DNA of 64,000 nt, from positions 620,001 to 684,000 of the forward strand of contig NZ_CAMZOK010000002.1 in the NCBI RefSeq assembly GCF_947331465.1, in the 5' to 3' direction. The position numbers and the translations under genes are program-made. This document shows, piece by piece, positions 20,181 through 29,352 of the stretch. This DNA comes from Shimia sp. Alg240-R146 (GTDB taxonomy: Bacteria > Pseudomonadota > Alphaproteobacteria > Rhodobacterales > Rhodobacteraceae). Within the stretch, counting starts at the first letter, position 1. Every line of letters starts with the position of its first letter. Below the pieces are notes generated by a model that ran no database searches, was not told the DNA's origin, and saw only the letters and a program-made list of their open reading frames with translations.

Positions 20181-21134
20181 TCACCGATTGTTCGGGAAAT
20201 GTCTCTGCCGTTTGGCTTCCAAATCAAGGTGATAGCCGCGCAGCATGCCATGCGATTCCAGTCTGGCGCGCAGTTCCGGCGTTGCGAGGCAGACTTCCTC
20301 AAAGAAGGCGCGCAAACCGTCCGGTTCCTGCGCCAAATGACCAAACAATTCGTGCAGGTTCATGCCGCCTTGGTCTTTGGGCCGCGCGGCACCTAAATCA
20401 GCGCGATAAGATCCTTTGTGGTGCCTATAGGCAAAGACTTCGGACCAATGACGCCAGCCGGTGGTGTGAACATGCAGAAGCTCTGCGCCGTCGAGTTCGA
20501 TCTGACCAGGGTTATTTACGTCATTTTGCACAGCGTTGTGGATCCGAATGCGCATATCCGGTTGGCCGGCGCGAATGAAGATTTTGCCCGCGACATGGCT
20601 GAGAAACCCGCCTTTGATAAAATCGCCAAAGGTCGGATAAATCTCAGCGACAATTTCCCGACGTTGCTTCCAGCTTGGAATGAAGGCTTTGAACCATGTC
20701 AGCGTAGGGTCCGTGTCTGAAACGCCCTCTGATGACAGCGCCTCTGACGGGCGAACGCGGGCAACGAGACAGGTGTCAGGCGCAGCCTCCAAGAGCGTCG
20801 CGACCGAGGTTTGAGGCCACAAGAACTCGTCCACATCGCAGTGCAACAGCCAGTCCACAACACCGGTCGCACGGCCATAAGCGTGTTCTGCGTTATAGGT
20901 CTGGCGGTGTTGGTGCATCGGGGGACGCTTGCCCAGACCCTCTTGCCAAAAGGCCTTTCGGGTGCGGGTGACGCTGACTTGCGGGTGCGCCTTGAGCGCA
21001 GTCATGGCTTCGGGCGCGTCATCGTCCAGATAAATCCAAAGATGTGCGGCCCCGATATCCAGGTAATGTGCAACAAACGCGAGGATGTCGTCTGAAGGTG
21101 CTTTGATGGTGGACACCACACCCCAACGGATCAT
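20181..21134 (-). CDS. glycosyltransferase family 2-like protein
   Basis: 317 residues from the ATG at 21134, which overlaps the upstream stop (ATGA). The N-terminus (VVSTIKAPSDDILAFVAHYL) and the metal/nucleotide-sugar region with CDVDEFLWP (a DxD motif, about residues 110-118) match the Glyco_tranf_2_4 type often found in marine alphaproteobacteria. No membrane segment, so cytoplasmic or peripheral. Substrate unknown. The longer upstream extension reads into the neighbouring gene and is not used. Confidence 0.8.
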   Translation of the reverse strand: MIRWGVVSTIKAPSDDILAFVAHYLDIGAAHLWIYLDDDAPEAMTALKAHPQVSVTRTRKAFWQEGLGKRPPMHQHRQTYNAEHAYGRATGVVDWLLHCDVDEFLWPQTSVATLLEAAPDTCLVARVRPSEALSSEGVSDTDPTLTWFKAFIPSWKQRREIVAEIYPTFGDFIKGGFLSHVAGKIFIRAGQPDMRIRIHNAVQNDVNNPGQIELDGAELLHVHTTGWRHWSEVFAYRHHKGSYRADLGAARPKDQGGMNLHELFGHLAQEPDGLRAFFEEVCLATPELRARLESHGMLRGYHLDLEAKRQRHFPNNR

Positions 21135-21886
21135 TTTGACGCCATCCGGCGCAGACGTTTTTGACGCATTTTGTCCAGACGCCGAAACACGCCTGTGCCT
21201 TCTTCGTTGAGGGTGTCCATCAGGTGGGTCGCCAGAGGGGCAATTGCGGGGTCTTGGACCGCCAGATCCCAAACCGGGGCCAGCAAGTTGATGTCCAATC
21301 CACCGCTGGCCAATGACATAGGTTCCATGTCGAGCGGCAAACGGGATTTGTCGCGTTTACCAAGGTTATGAGCCTGATCAGGTGACAACCCACTGAAACT
21401 GCGTTCAAATTCATACAGTTTCATCACGCCAAACAGCATCCGCAACGCCTGACCCACTTCGCGCTGAATGGCTGTTGTTCCGTGGTCCGCAAAAGTTTGA
21501 ACGGATGAAACTTTCCAGCGCAAATTCAGGGCGTCGATCAAGTGATCGCTTTGCTCTGTCCATATGCGCACAAATAGGTCGGCTGTTTGATCAGGCTGTG
21601 ACCGTTTGCGCAGATTGGAAATCAGCTGTGCGTTTAAAAAGGCAAGGTGTGAATTGCCGACAAACTCCTCGGCAATCTGCCAGCGCTTACGCGACCAGGA
21701 AGTGTTGGGCTCACTGGGCTGACGAGACGTCGCTGCGGGTGTGACCGTTTTGGTGCGCAATGCATCCAAATCAACAGAGAGGGGTGGTAGAGCCTCTGGG
21801 CCGAAATCAAATGGATCGCGACGCCCGTCATAGCGCTCCATCATGGCTTTCAGCCCACCGGGGTACGTAAGGCGCGGATCATTCAT
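21131..21886 (-). CDS. uncharacterised protein coupled to the glycosyltransferase
   Basis: 251 residues from an ATG at 21886 (MNDPRLTYPGG); an upstream in-frame start would add a short Cys-rich extension with no clear ribosome site. Mostly helical, no signal peptide or membrane segment. Visible features are RWQIAEEFVGNSHLAFLNAQ and an Arg/Lys-rich end (RRLDKMRQKRLRRM). I do not recognise a family. The 4-base overlap with the glycosyltransferase start suggests coordinated expression. Confidence 0.65.
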   Translation of the reverse strand: MNDPRLTYPGGLKAMMERYDGRRDPFDFGPEALPPLSVDLDALRTKTVTPAATSRQPSEPNTSWSRKRWQIAEEFVGNSHLAFLNAQLISNLRKRSQPDQTADLFVRIWTEQSDHLIDALNLRWKVSSVQTFADHGTTAIQREVGQALRMLFGVMKLYEFERSFSGLSPDQAHNLGKRDKSRLPLDMEPMSLASGGLDINLLAPVWDLAVQDPAIAPLATHLMDTLNEEGTGVFRRLDKMRQKRLRRMASK

Positions 21887-21934
21887 AACGGCAAGATTGC
21901 ACGGGCATTGCGGCCCGTGCAATTGCAGATTGGC

Positions 21935-23542
21935 CTAGACCATCATTTCCTTGGTCGCCGTCAACGTCACATCCAGATAGTCGCGCGCGACGCGGTCGAT
22001 GTCCCATTGCAAACGGGTCAGAAAAACAACGTCGCCGTCATGGTCATAACTGATGTGTTGCTTGTTGGTATCGGCAAACTTTTCAACGGCTTGTCGGTCG
22101 CCGTTCACCCAGCGCGCGGAGGTGAACTGGCTTTGTTCAAACCGCACCGGCAGGCCGTATTCCATTTCGATGCGACTGGCGAGGACTTCAAATTGCAATT
22201 GTCCAACAACGCCAACAATGAAGCCGGACCCGATCATGGGTTTGAACACTTTGGCCGCGCCTTCTTCGGCAAATTGCATCAAAGCTTTTTCGAGGTGTTT
22301 GGCCTTGAGCGGATCGCCTGCGCGGATCCCCTGCAACAGCTCAGGCGCAAAGCTTGGGATGCCGGTCACACGCAGCGCTTCGCCTTCGGTCAACGTGTCG
22401 CCGATCCGCAATTGTCCGTGGTTCGGGATGCCGATGATGTCGCCGGCCCAGGCTTCTTCCGCCAACTCGCGATCAGACGCCAGAAACAAAACCGGGTTGG
22501 AGATCGCCATCGGCTTTTTGGTACGCACATGGGTAAGTTTCATGCCGCGTTTGAAGTGACCGGAAGCCATGCGGACAAAAGCCACGCGGTCGCGGTGTTT
22601 GGGGTCCATGTTGGCCTGCACTTTGAAAACAAAGCCTGCGACCTTTTTCTCCTCGGGTGCGATCTTGCGGGGTTGGGCCGTTTGGATTTGTGGTTCGGGC
22701 CCATAAGCACCGATGCCATCCATCAACTCTTTGACGCCAAACGAATTGATCGCAGAGCCAAACCAAATTGGTGTCATGTGGCCTTCGAGCACGGATTGCG
22801 GATCAAGTTTCGGCAGCAATTCCCGAGCCATCTCAACCTCTTCGCGCAGCTTCTCCAAAAGCTCCGCGGGGATCAGGTCATCTAGTCGTGAATCTTCCAA
22901 CCCGTCGATTTGAACACTTTCGGCCACGACATTGCGGTCCGCCCGGTCCATCAACTCAAGGCGATCATTGAGCATGTCATAGCAGCCCATGAACTCGCGC
23001 CCTACACCGATCGGCCAGCTGGCAGGCGACACATCGATGGCGAGATTTTCTTGAATTTCGTCGATGATATCGAACGTGTCGCGGCTTTCTCGGTCCATCT
23101 TGTTACAGAATGTCAGGATCGGCAGGTCGCGCAAGCGGCAGACTTCGAAAAGCTTCTGTGTCTGGCTTTCCACGCCCTTCGCACCATCAATCACCATTAC
23201 GGCGGCGTCCACTGCGGTCAGGGTGCGATACGTGTCTTCCGAAAAATCACTGTGACCGGGTGTGTCCACAAGATTGAAGCGATAGCCGTTGAAATCAAAC
23301 GACATCGCCGATGCAGAGACCGAAATGCCACGGTCTTTTTCCATCTGCATAAAGTCCGATCGGGTGCGGCGGGCTTCGCCTTTCGCCCGCACCTGTCCAG
23401 CCATCTGAATGGCGCCGCCATACAGGAGGAATTTTTCGGTCAGCGTCGTTTTACCGGCGTCCGGGTGCGAGATGATCGCGAAAGTCCGGCGGCAGGCAAT
23501 TTCGGGCGGAAGCTCGGGGCGGTTTGTGGTCGTGTCCAGCAT
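21935..23542 (-). CDS. prfC: peptide chain release factor 3
   Basis: 535-residue translational GTPase that releases RF1/RF2 from the ribosome after termination. G1 is SHPDAGKT (about residues 25-32), G3 DTPGHSD, and G4 NKMD; RF3-specific FMQMEKDRGISV is switch I. Domains II and III are complete. The ATG at 23542 was chosen over an upstream in-frame codon because it gives the usual N-terminus. Confidence 0.96.
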   Translation of the reverse strand: MLDTTTNRPELPPEIACRRTFAIISHPDAGKTTLTEKFLLYGGAIQMAGQVRAKGEARRTRSDFMQMEKDRGISVSASAMSFDFNGYRFNLVDTPGHSDFSEDTYRTLTAVDAAVMVIDGAKGVESQTQKLFEVCRLRDLPILTFCNKMDRESRDTFDIIDEIQENLAIDVSPASWPIGVGREFMGCYDMLNDRLELMDRADRNVVAESVQIDGLEDSRLDDLIPAELLEKLREEVEMARELLPKLDPQSVLEGHMTPIWFGSAINSFGVKELMDGIGAYGPEPQIQTAQPRKIAPEEKKVAGFVFKVQANMDPKHRDRVAFVRMASGHFKRGMKLTHVRTKKPMAISNPVLFLASDRELAEEAWAGDIIGIPNHGQLRIGDTLTEGEALRVTGIPSFAPELLQGIRAGDPLKAKHLEKALMQFAEEGAAKVFKPMIGSGFIVGVVGQLQFEVLASRIEMEYGLPVRFEQSQFTSARWVNGDRQAVEKFADTNKQHISYDHDGDVVFLTRLQWDIDRVARDYLDVTLTATKEMMV

Positions 23543-23590
23543 GCCCGCGCGTATAGGTCGCGCGCAGCCAGATCGCAAGAAAAAGCGGTG

Positions 23591-24613
23591 CTACTTTGAA
23601 GAGGCGCGTTTCAGAAGCGCGGCAGCATCAGGCCGTTGGAGGAGGCTTTCATGCACTTCGAATTGCGATTGAGGCGTGCCGCGACCGTCGCCGCCGCTGA
23701 CATTGACCTGATCTTTGACGTCCGGTGGCAGAACAGATTGCGTGCGGGTGTCGATTTGCATGGTCTCGGCCGAGATGCCCTCGGCAAAGATGATTTGGTG
23801 GTTGTCGAACATGATCTGGTAGTAGTCGACGAAGCCACCTTCTTGCACATAGACGGTGGAATCGTTGACCAAATGCCGTGCTTTGATCAAAAGCTCGGAT
23901 CGACCGACGCCAAGACGATCTTCGCGTTGATAAATGAACAAGCGGTGATCGGGGCTGACGCGCAAATCATCGGTGTTGTTTAGTGTGCCAGCGGTGATCA
24001 CAATTGGAGCGAATTCTCCGGAGGCCCGTTGAACAGAGTGCCCAATCCAGCGCACGGGCTGGGGTCCTGCGTCGCGGGTCAAGACCCGGTCGCCAACTTG
24101 AACCTCTTCTATCAAGCGCTGTTCGCCGGTTGCCAAAGTGATACGCGTACCAGAAGTGAAACTGACACATGCCAGTTGCGCCAACCGTGTCGCGGCGGAT
24201 TCGCGGTCAAACCCAACAAGTGCGTAATCTGTTTTCGGCGTCAGTGGAGCGAGCGGGGCACCATAGATGTCCACGACCCCCCCGTCTTCGTCGACTTCGA
24301 CCAAAACAAGCACCTCGATAGTGTCACCGCTGGGTGGCATAAACGTGGCCACGCAGTCCAGAAAGACGCGCGCCTCCGTTGTGCCCAGCGTGCTGTCAGA
24401 AGCGATGAAATGCTCACCATCAACATTGGTGCGCAGCGACAGGCTTTCTTGCTCTGCCAAGGCGGAGAGCGTGTAAATGTCGTCCGGCACCAGTTCTTCG
24501 GAGAACGACAAAGAGTCGCCAAGATTGGCCCCGTCACTCACGACGAGCGTTTGAGCCCGGTAAACGGGCAAGCGCTGCGAAGGCAGGGCGGTGTCGTGAG
24601 GCAGTTTGGTCAT
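23591..24613 (-). CDS. Hint-domain (Hedgehog/intein-type) protein
   Basis: 340 residues with a poorly conserved N-terminal half (1-145) and a Hint domain from about residue 149. Family signatures are SFTSGTRITLATGE, VGDRVLTRDAGPQPVRWIGH and LRVSPDHRLFI (the conserved HR pair). Such Hint_2 proteins are common in Roseobacters, often as secreted or surface-associated self-processing proteins. At the usual catalytic Cys position before F-T-x-G-T the residue is Ser151, with Cys149 two residues earlier. No signal peptide is visible. Substrate and role unknown. Confidence 0.85.
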   Translation of the reverse strand: MTKLPHDTALPSQRLPVYRAQTLVVSDGANLGDSLSFSEELVPDDIYTLSALAEQESLSLRTNVDGEHFIASDSTLGTTEARVFLDCVATFMPPSGDTIEVLVLVEVDEDGGVVDIYGAPLAPLTPKTDYALVGFDRESAATRLAQLACVSFTSGTRITLATGEQRLIEEVQVGDRVLTRDAGPQPVRWIGHSVQRASGEFAPIVITAGTLNNTDDLRVSPDHRLFIYQREDRLGVGRSELLIKARHLVNDSTVYVQEGGFVDYYQIMFDNHQIIFAEGISAETMQIDTRTQSVLPPDVKDQVNVSGGDGRGTPQSQFEVHESLLQRPDAAALLKRASSK

Positions 24614-24775
24614 TCGTCTTACCTTGGTTGGTCGTCGGCGCGCAAATTACCGTGACAAGATTGCAGGTTGGTTAACAAAAAATTGTGGCATCAGCACGCC
24701 CGCGCTCCGGCAATATACTGGCATATAGTCTAAAATGTGTATTTGCTGTGCGAAATTTAAAGGGGAGAATCAAAA

Positions 24776-25555
24776 ATGGATATGGGACTAAAGGGCAGAC
24801 GTGCGTTGGTTTGCGCGTCTTCCAAGGGACTTGGGCTTGGCTGCGCGCGCGCATTGGCCGCCGAAGGTGTCGATTTGATCATGAACGCACGCGGTGCTGA
24901 GGCGCTTGAAGCGTCAGCAAGCGCCATTCGCGACGAGTTCGGCGTGGATGTGGTAACTGTGGCGCAGGACGTGTCCACCCCGGAAGGGCAAGCGGCGTTG
25001 ATAAAAGCGGCGCAAGGCGTTGATATTCTGGTCAATAACGCAGGTGGACCGCCTCCGGGTATGTGGACCGACTGGGATCGCGATGATTTCATTGCGGCCT
25101 TGGATGCCAATATGCTGACACCCATCACCCTGATCAAAGCGCTGGTGCCAGCCATGATGGATCGGGGCTGGGGACGTGTGGTGAATATCACCAGCCAGTC
25201 CGTAAAGGCGCCTATTGCGGTTCTTGGTCTCTCCAACTCTGCGCGGGCCGGTTTGACAGGATATGTCGCAGGCACATCGCGTCAGGTTGCGGGCTCAGGC
25301 GTCACCATCAACAACTTGTTGCCCGGCATTCATGCCACAGATCGCGCGGTGTCTTTGGATACAGCCGTTTCCTCGCAGCAAGGCATTTCTATGGACGAGG
25401 CCAAAGCCAACCGTTGCGCATCTATCCCTGCAGGCCGCTATGGCACGGCCGAAGAATTCGGTGCCACTTGTGCCTTTCTTTGCTCCCAACATGCGGGCTT
25501 TATTGTTGGCCAAAACGTGCTGCTTGATGGCGGTGGCGTGAACGCGACAATGTGA
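24776..25555 (+). CDS. SDR-family protein with degenerate catalytic tetrad
   Basis: 259 residues with a Rossmann fold of the short-chain dehydrogenase type: a modified nucleotide loop CASSKGLG (13-20), NNAG (87-90) and the expected helices. The Tyr-x3-Lys catalytic pair is replaced by Leu152 and Arg156 (LSNSAR), although Ser140 is kept. This matches a known BKR-like subgroup that lacks the canonical tetrad. It may have altered activity or be a binding protein. The ATG follows AAAGGGGAGA. It starts the + strand run leading into alkC, 28 bases downstream. Confidence 0.88.
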   Translation: MDMGLKGRRALVCASSKGLGLGCARALAAEGVDLIMNARGAEALEASASAIRDEFGVDVVTVAQDVSTPEGQAALIKAAQGVDILVNNAGGPPPGMWTDWDRDDFIAALDANMLTPITLIKALVPAMMDRGWGRVVNITSQSVKAPIAVLGLSNSARAGLTGYVAGTSRQVAGSGVTINNLLPGIHATDRAVSLDTAVSSQQGISMDEAKANRCASIPAGRYGTAEEFGATCAFLCSQHAGFIVGQNVLLDGGGVNATM

Positions 25556-25583
25556 GGACGCAGCTTTGGCGAGAGGAGTTGGC

Positions 25584-26720
25584 GTGTCGCAGGGATTTTC
25601 CTTGAAGGACCAGTTGTTTAACGCGGAGTCTTTGCGTGATTTGGCGCAGGAGTACGGCCGCGGAATTGATGGCTTCGACGCCGACGCCTTTCATGCCGAA
25701 GTGGTGGCAGGTCTAGAAGGGCGCGAGTTGCTGGAGCGATTGGACTGGATTGCCGATTGTGTCGAAACACGCCTTTCGCCGGACTTCAACGTCATGGCGG
25801 ATCAGCTGGAGGCGGCGATGCCCTCCGAGTTGGATCCGTCGTTGGCGGACGATGATTTTGGACGCTTCATTCACGCCGTTCCAGGAATTCTGGTGGTTCG
25901 ACATGGGTTGGAGAACCATCGAAACCGGTGTTTTGACCTTTTGCACGCGGCGACCAGGCGGTTTTCGATGGAGTTCTACATCCGGCCATTTCTGAACCGG
26001 TGGCCAGAAGAAACTTTGGCGATACTGGATACTTGGGCGGGTGATCAAAACTATCACGTTCGTCGCCTTGTTAGCGAAGGCACACGGCCAAAACTGCCGT
26101 GGGCCAAAAAGGTTGATATTGATCCGCTTATACCGTTGCCGTTGTTAGACAAATTGCACGCCGACCCCACGAGGTATGTGACAAGATCGGTCGCCAACCA
26201 TTTGAATGATATCTCAAAAATTGCGCCAGATGCTGTGACTCGCAGGTTGCGAAAATGGCAGAACGGCGATCTTCAGGCCACCAAAGAGATGGATTGGATG
26301 ACCCGCCATGCGTTGCGGACAGCGGTCAAGGTCGGCGATGTCGACGCGCTTGCGTTGCTTGGGTTTCGTGCAGATGCGCCAGTCCAGCTGGCGCGGCTGT
26401 CTTTGGCGTCAGAGCGTGTGGTCATCGGGGAGGCGCTCGCGCTGGAAATTGAGCTGACGACCGACAGCGAGGCGGATGTGCCGGTCTTGGTCGACTACGA
26501 GATGCGCTTTCACCGACCAAACGGGCGCGGCGGGCAGAAGGTGTTTAAACTCAAACAGGGCAAGGTTCCTGCAGGTGGTCGTCTCGTGATGAACAAAAGC
26601 CATCCGCTCAAGGGAAATGCGACAACCTTTAAGTTGCATCCCGGACCGCACAGTGTCGCGGTGCAAGTCAACGGGAAGGCGCTTGGAGAGATCTCATTTG
26701 ACTTGATCAACCCCACGTAA
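25584..26720 (+). CDS. alkC: AlkC-like DNA alkylation repair protein with C-terminal Ig-like domain
   Basis: 378 residues from a GTG at 25584, preceded by GAGAGGAG. The N-terminus FSLKDQLFN and the HEAT-repeat segment HVRRLVSEGTRPKLPW (from residue 158) match the AlkC branch of the AlkD/AlkC glycosylases, which excise cationic alkylated bases such as 3-methyladenine. Residues from about 265 form a beta-rich domain (LASERVVIGEALALEIELTT to the end) that fits the Ig-like domain found in some AlkC proteins. Substrate specificity is from family knowledge. It follows the atypical SDR closely, so the two may be cotranscribed. Confidence 0.85.
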   Translation: MSQGFSLKDQLFNAESLRDLAQEYGRGIDGFDADAFHAEVVAGLEGRELLERLDWIADCVETRLSPDFNVMADQLEAAMPSELDPSLADDDFGRFIHAVPGILVVRHGLENHRNRCFDLLHAATRRFSMEFYIRPFLNRWPEETLAILDTWAGDQNYHVRRLVSEGTRPKLPWAKKVDIDPLIPLPLLDKLHADPTRYVTRSVANHLNDISKIAPDAVTRRLRKWQNGDLQATKEMDWMTRHALRTAVKVGDVDALALLGFRADAPVQLARLSLASERVVIGEALALEIELTTDSEADVPVLVDYEMRFHRPNGRGGQKVFKLKQGKVPAGGRLVMNKSHPLKGNATTFKLHPGPHSVAVQVNGKALGEISFDLINPT

Positions 26721-26815
26721 CCCTCTGACAAGGCATCACGTTTTCGTGCACCCTCTATTGGGCGACGCGTGGGTTTGTTAGGCCGCTTCAAAGCACAGCT
26801 GACTGGGACACTCAC

Positions 26816-28201
26816 ATGCAAGCCACCGCCATCGTCGCGATCTTCGCGCTGATTTTGCTGGGCAGCTTTTTAGCTGCACCACGCCGCGCCACGCTGGATG
26901 GCTTTTTTGACGGTCGAGGCGATCAAGGCATTCAGCCTGGTCTGTGGACGTTGGTTTTCAGCCAAGTAACGACGTGGATCTTCGCGCGCTCGTTGATGAA
27001 CGCGGCTATCCTCGGCTTTTACTATGGGTTTGCGGGCGTATTGGCATACGCCGCCTACTACGGGTCCTTTCTAACCGGTGGTTTCATTGTAGGACGGCTG
27101 CGCGAAAGCGGCGCTATGTCAGTTCAGGACTGGCTGAGCGCACGGTTTGGCGCAGTCGGGACTGCATGCTACAATTTGGTGATTGCCTTGCGGCTTTTGT
27201 CCGAAGTATTTGCCAATTTGATCGTCGTTGGGTTGATCTTTTCTGCGGTTCTTCCTGACGTCGGATTTGCCAAAGAAGGCGCAATCATTGTTGTCGGTCT
27301 TGTTGCTTTGGCCTATTCCGCATGGGGTGGGCTGTCGGCAGCATTGCGCACAGACGTGATGCAGATGCTGATTTTTCTGTTGGTTTTTGGCGTGGCGTTT
27401 GTTGCGTTGATTATGCGCCCAGGATTTGATTTGGCAGCGATCGTAACCGCGCAGGGCACAGCTGGCGCTTACAACGGCTGGATCTTGCTGTTGGTGGCGT
27501 TTTTGCAGGTGTTTTCCTATCCGGCGCACGATCCGGTGATGATGGACCGAGGGTTTATTGCGGACCGTGGCATCACGCGCAAAAGCTTCCTGCATGCCTT
27601 TTGGATATCAACTTTGTGTATTGTAGCGTTTGGCGCCTTTGGCATTCAGGCGGCGCTTGAGGGCGCGGCGTATGACACTCAGCTCATTGGCACCTGGGCC
27701 ACGATGTTTCCGTCGTGGGTGTTTGTGGCGTTGATGGCGTCCTTGTTGATCTCGGCTTTGTCGACGTTGGACTCAGCGCTGAGCTCAGCAGCACGTCTGG
27801 CTGTCGTCGAATTGCGTGTGGCCCCGCGCAGTCTGGCAGGGGGGCGCGGGGCAATGGTGGTCTTCGCGCTCGGAGGTGTTGCGCTCACATTTTGGGGCAA
27901 TCAGACATTGTTTGACGCTGTCGCAGTATCAGGAACGGCCTCCATGTTCCTGACACCGGTGTTGGTTGTTGGTCTTCTGATACAGCGATCTGTGCCTGTT
28001 TGGGCCTATCTGATCAGTTTCACAGCGGCTCTGGTTGGTGCTTTGGTCTATATGTTTCGCGCAAACGAAGCCGTAGCTCCCTTTTTGGTGGAAGGGCACA
28101 AATACGAGCAGCTGTTGCAGATTTGTATTGTGGTGCTCGCGGTCGGATTTGCCGCGGTGTTGTTGGGGGCTCGCAGGGTTGATGCACGGGTAGGCGGCTG
28201 A
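26816..28201 (+). CDS. sodium/solute symporter (SSS) family protein
   Basis: 461 residues, about 12-13 hydrophobic helices through the whole length. The helix arrangement, WTLVFSQVTTWIFARSLMNAA near residue 45 and GLALAYSAWGGLSAALRTDV-like region near 165-185 fit the SSS family of Na+-coupled importers. Substrate cannot be read from the sequence. An ABC ATPase gene follows after 51 bases, but no permease or binding protein accompanies it. Confidence 0.85.
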   Translation: MQATAIVAIFALILLGSFLAAPRRATLDGFFDGRGDQGIQPGLWTLVFSQVTTWIFARSLMNAAILGFYYGFAGVLAYAAYYGSFLTGGFIVGRLRESGAMSVQDWLSARFGAVGTACYNLVIALRLLSEVFANLIVVGLIFSAVLPDVGFAKEGAIIVVGLVALAYSAWGGLSAALRTDVMQMLIFLLVFGVAFVALIMRPGFDLAAIVTAQGTAGAYNGWILLLVAFLQVFSYPAHDPVMMDRGFIADRGITRKSFLHAFWISTLCIVAFGAFGIQAALEGAAYDTQLIGTWATMFPSWVFVALMASLLISALSTLDSALSSAARLAVVELRVAPRSLAGGRGAMVVFALGGVALTFWGNQTLFDAVAVSGTASMFLTPVLVVGLLIQRSVPVWAYLISFTAALVGALVYMFRANEAVAPFLVEGHKYEQLLQICIVVLAVGFAAVLLGARRVDARVGG

Positions 28202-28252
28202 TACATCTCACAAAACCCGAGGCTTTCTCTCGGGGTTCGCGAGAGGCCCTGC

Positions 28253-29350
28253 GTGCAGTTGCAACCCAATATCGATAGTCCGCGACTTGAAATCCGCAAT
28301 TTGCGCAAACGGTATGGCCAACGTCATGTCGTGGATGACGTGTCCCTGTCGGTACAGCCCGGGAACGTGACCTGTCTGCTTGGCCCATCTGGCTGCGGTA
28401 AGTCCACGACGCTGCGCATGATCGCTGGTGTCGACATGCAGGATAGCGGTGAAATCTATGTTGATGGTCAACTGATTTGCGACACTGTGTTTCGCATTCC
28501 GCCAGAGCGGCGCCAAATAGGCCTTATGTTTCAGGACTTTGCGCTGTTTCCCCATATGAGCGTGGCGGACAATGTCGCCTTTGGCCTGAAAGGTTCCAAG
28601 GATCAAAAGCGCACACGTGTCGAAGAGCTTTTGTCCAAGGTCAACCTTGGCTGGGCAATCGACAAATATCCGCATGTTCTGTCTGGTGGCGAGCAACAGC
28701 GCGTGGCGCTCGCGCGTGCCTTGGCGCCGCGGCCGCGGATCATGTTGATGGACGAGCCATTCTCAGGGTTGGACAACCGATTGCGTGACGGCATTCGCGA
28801 TGAGACCTTAGCGGTGCTTAAAGAAGAAGACACCGCCGTTTTGCTGGTCACACATGAGCCGGAAGAAGCCATGCGTATGGCGGACGAAATCGCGCTGATG
28901 CGGGATGGCAAGATCGTGCAGCAAGGTGCGCCCTACAATATCTACAACGCGCCTGTCGACAAACAGGCCGTGGCATTTTTTAGCGACATCAACGTGATCC
29001 GCAGTCAATCCAATGGTGCTTTGACCGACACGCCGTTTGGCCAGTTCCTGACGCCCGGATGGGCGGACGGCGCGCCTGTAGAGATCGTGATCAGGCCGCA
29101 GCATTTCAAACTGGACTTTGATCGCGATGGGCGCGGGCCATTGCCGACCGACAGCGATGGGGTCGCTGCGCGCGGCTTGGTCACGCGATCACGGTTTATG
29201 GGAAATGAGAGTCTTGTGGAATTTGTCATGGACCACGACGGGTCCGAGCTGAAAGTCACAGTGCCAAACGTGTTTTTGCCGAAACCGAAAACTGCATTGT
29301 GGCTGACAATCCGGCGGGATCGTTGCTTTGTGTTTCCCGCTAAAGAGTAA
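28253..29350 (+). CDS. ABC transporter ATP-binding protein (Fe3+/polyamine/spermidine type), orphan
   Basis: 365 residues from a GTG at 28253 with GAGAGG 7 bases upstream. Walker A GPSGCGKST (44-52), signature LSGGEQQRVALARAL, Walker B IMLMDEPFSGLD and the switch histidine in THEPEEAMRMAD are intact. A C-terminal TOBE-like domain (about 245-355) places it with FbpC/PotA-type import ATPases. No ABC permease or periplasmic binding protein is nearby; the upstream partner is a symporter. Converges with the next gene at a 2-base gap. Confidence 0.88.
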   Translation: MQLQPNIDSPRLEIRNLRKRYGQRHVVDDVSLSVQPGNVTCLLGPSGCGKSTTLRMIAGVDMQDSGEIYVDGQLICDTVFRIPPERRQIGLMFQDFALFPHMSVADNVAFGLKGSKDQKRTRVEELLSKVNLGWAIDKYPHVLSGGEQQRVALARALAPRPRIMLMDEPFSGLDNRLRDGIRDETLAVLKEEDTAVLLVTHEPEEAMRMADEIALMRDGKIVQQGAPYNIYNAPVDKQAVAFFSDINVIRSQSNGALTDTPFGQFLTPGWADGAPVEIVIRPQHFKLDFDRDGRGPLPTDSDGVAARGLVTRSRFMGNESLVEFVMDHDGSELKVTVPNVFLPKPKTALWLTIRRDRCFVFPAKE

Positions 29351-29352
29351 AC

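Noticed and set aside
21908..22885. 325-codon + strand frame opposite prfC
   Set aside because: prfC has full GTPase motifs on the other strand; shadow only.
28216..28234. CCCGAG/CTCGGG hairpin between the symporter and ABC ATPase genes
   Set aside because: Six-bp stem without a T-run; too weak to call a terminator or attenuator.
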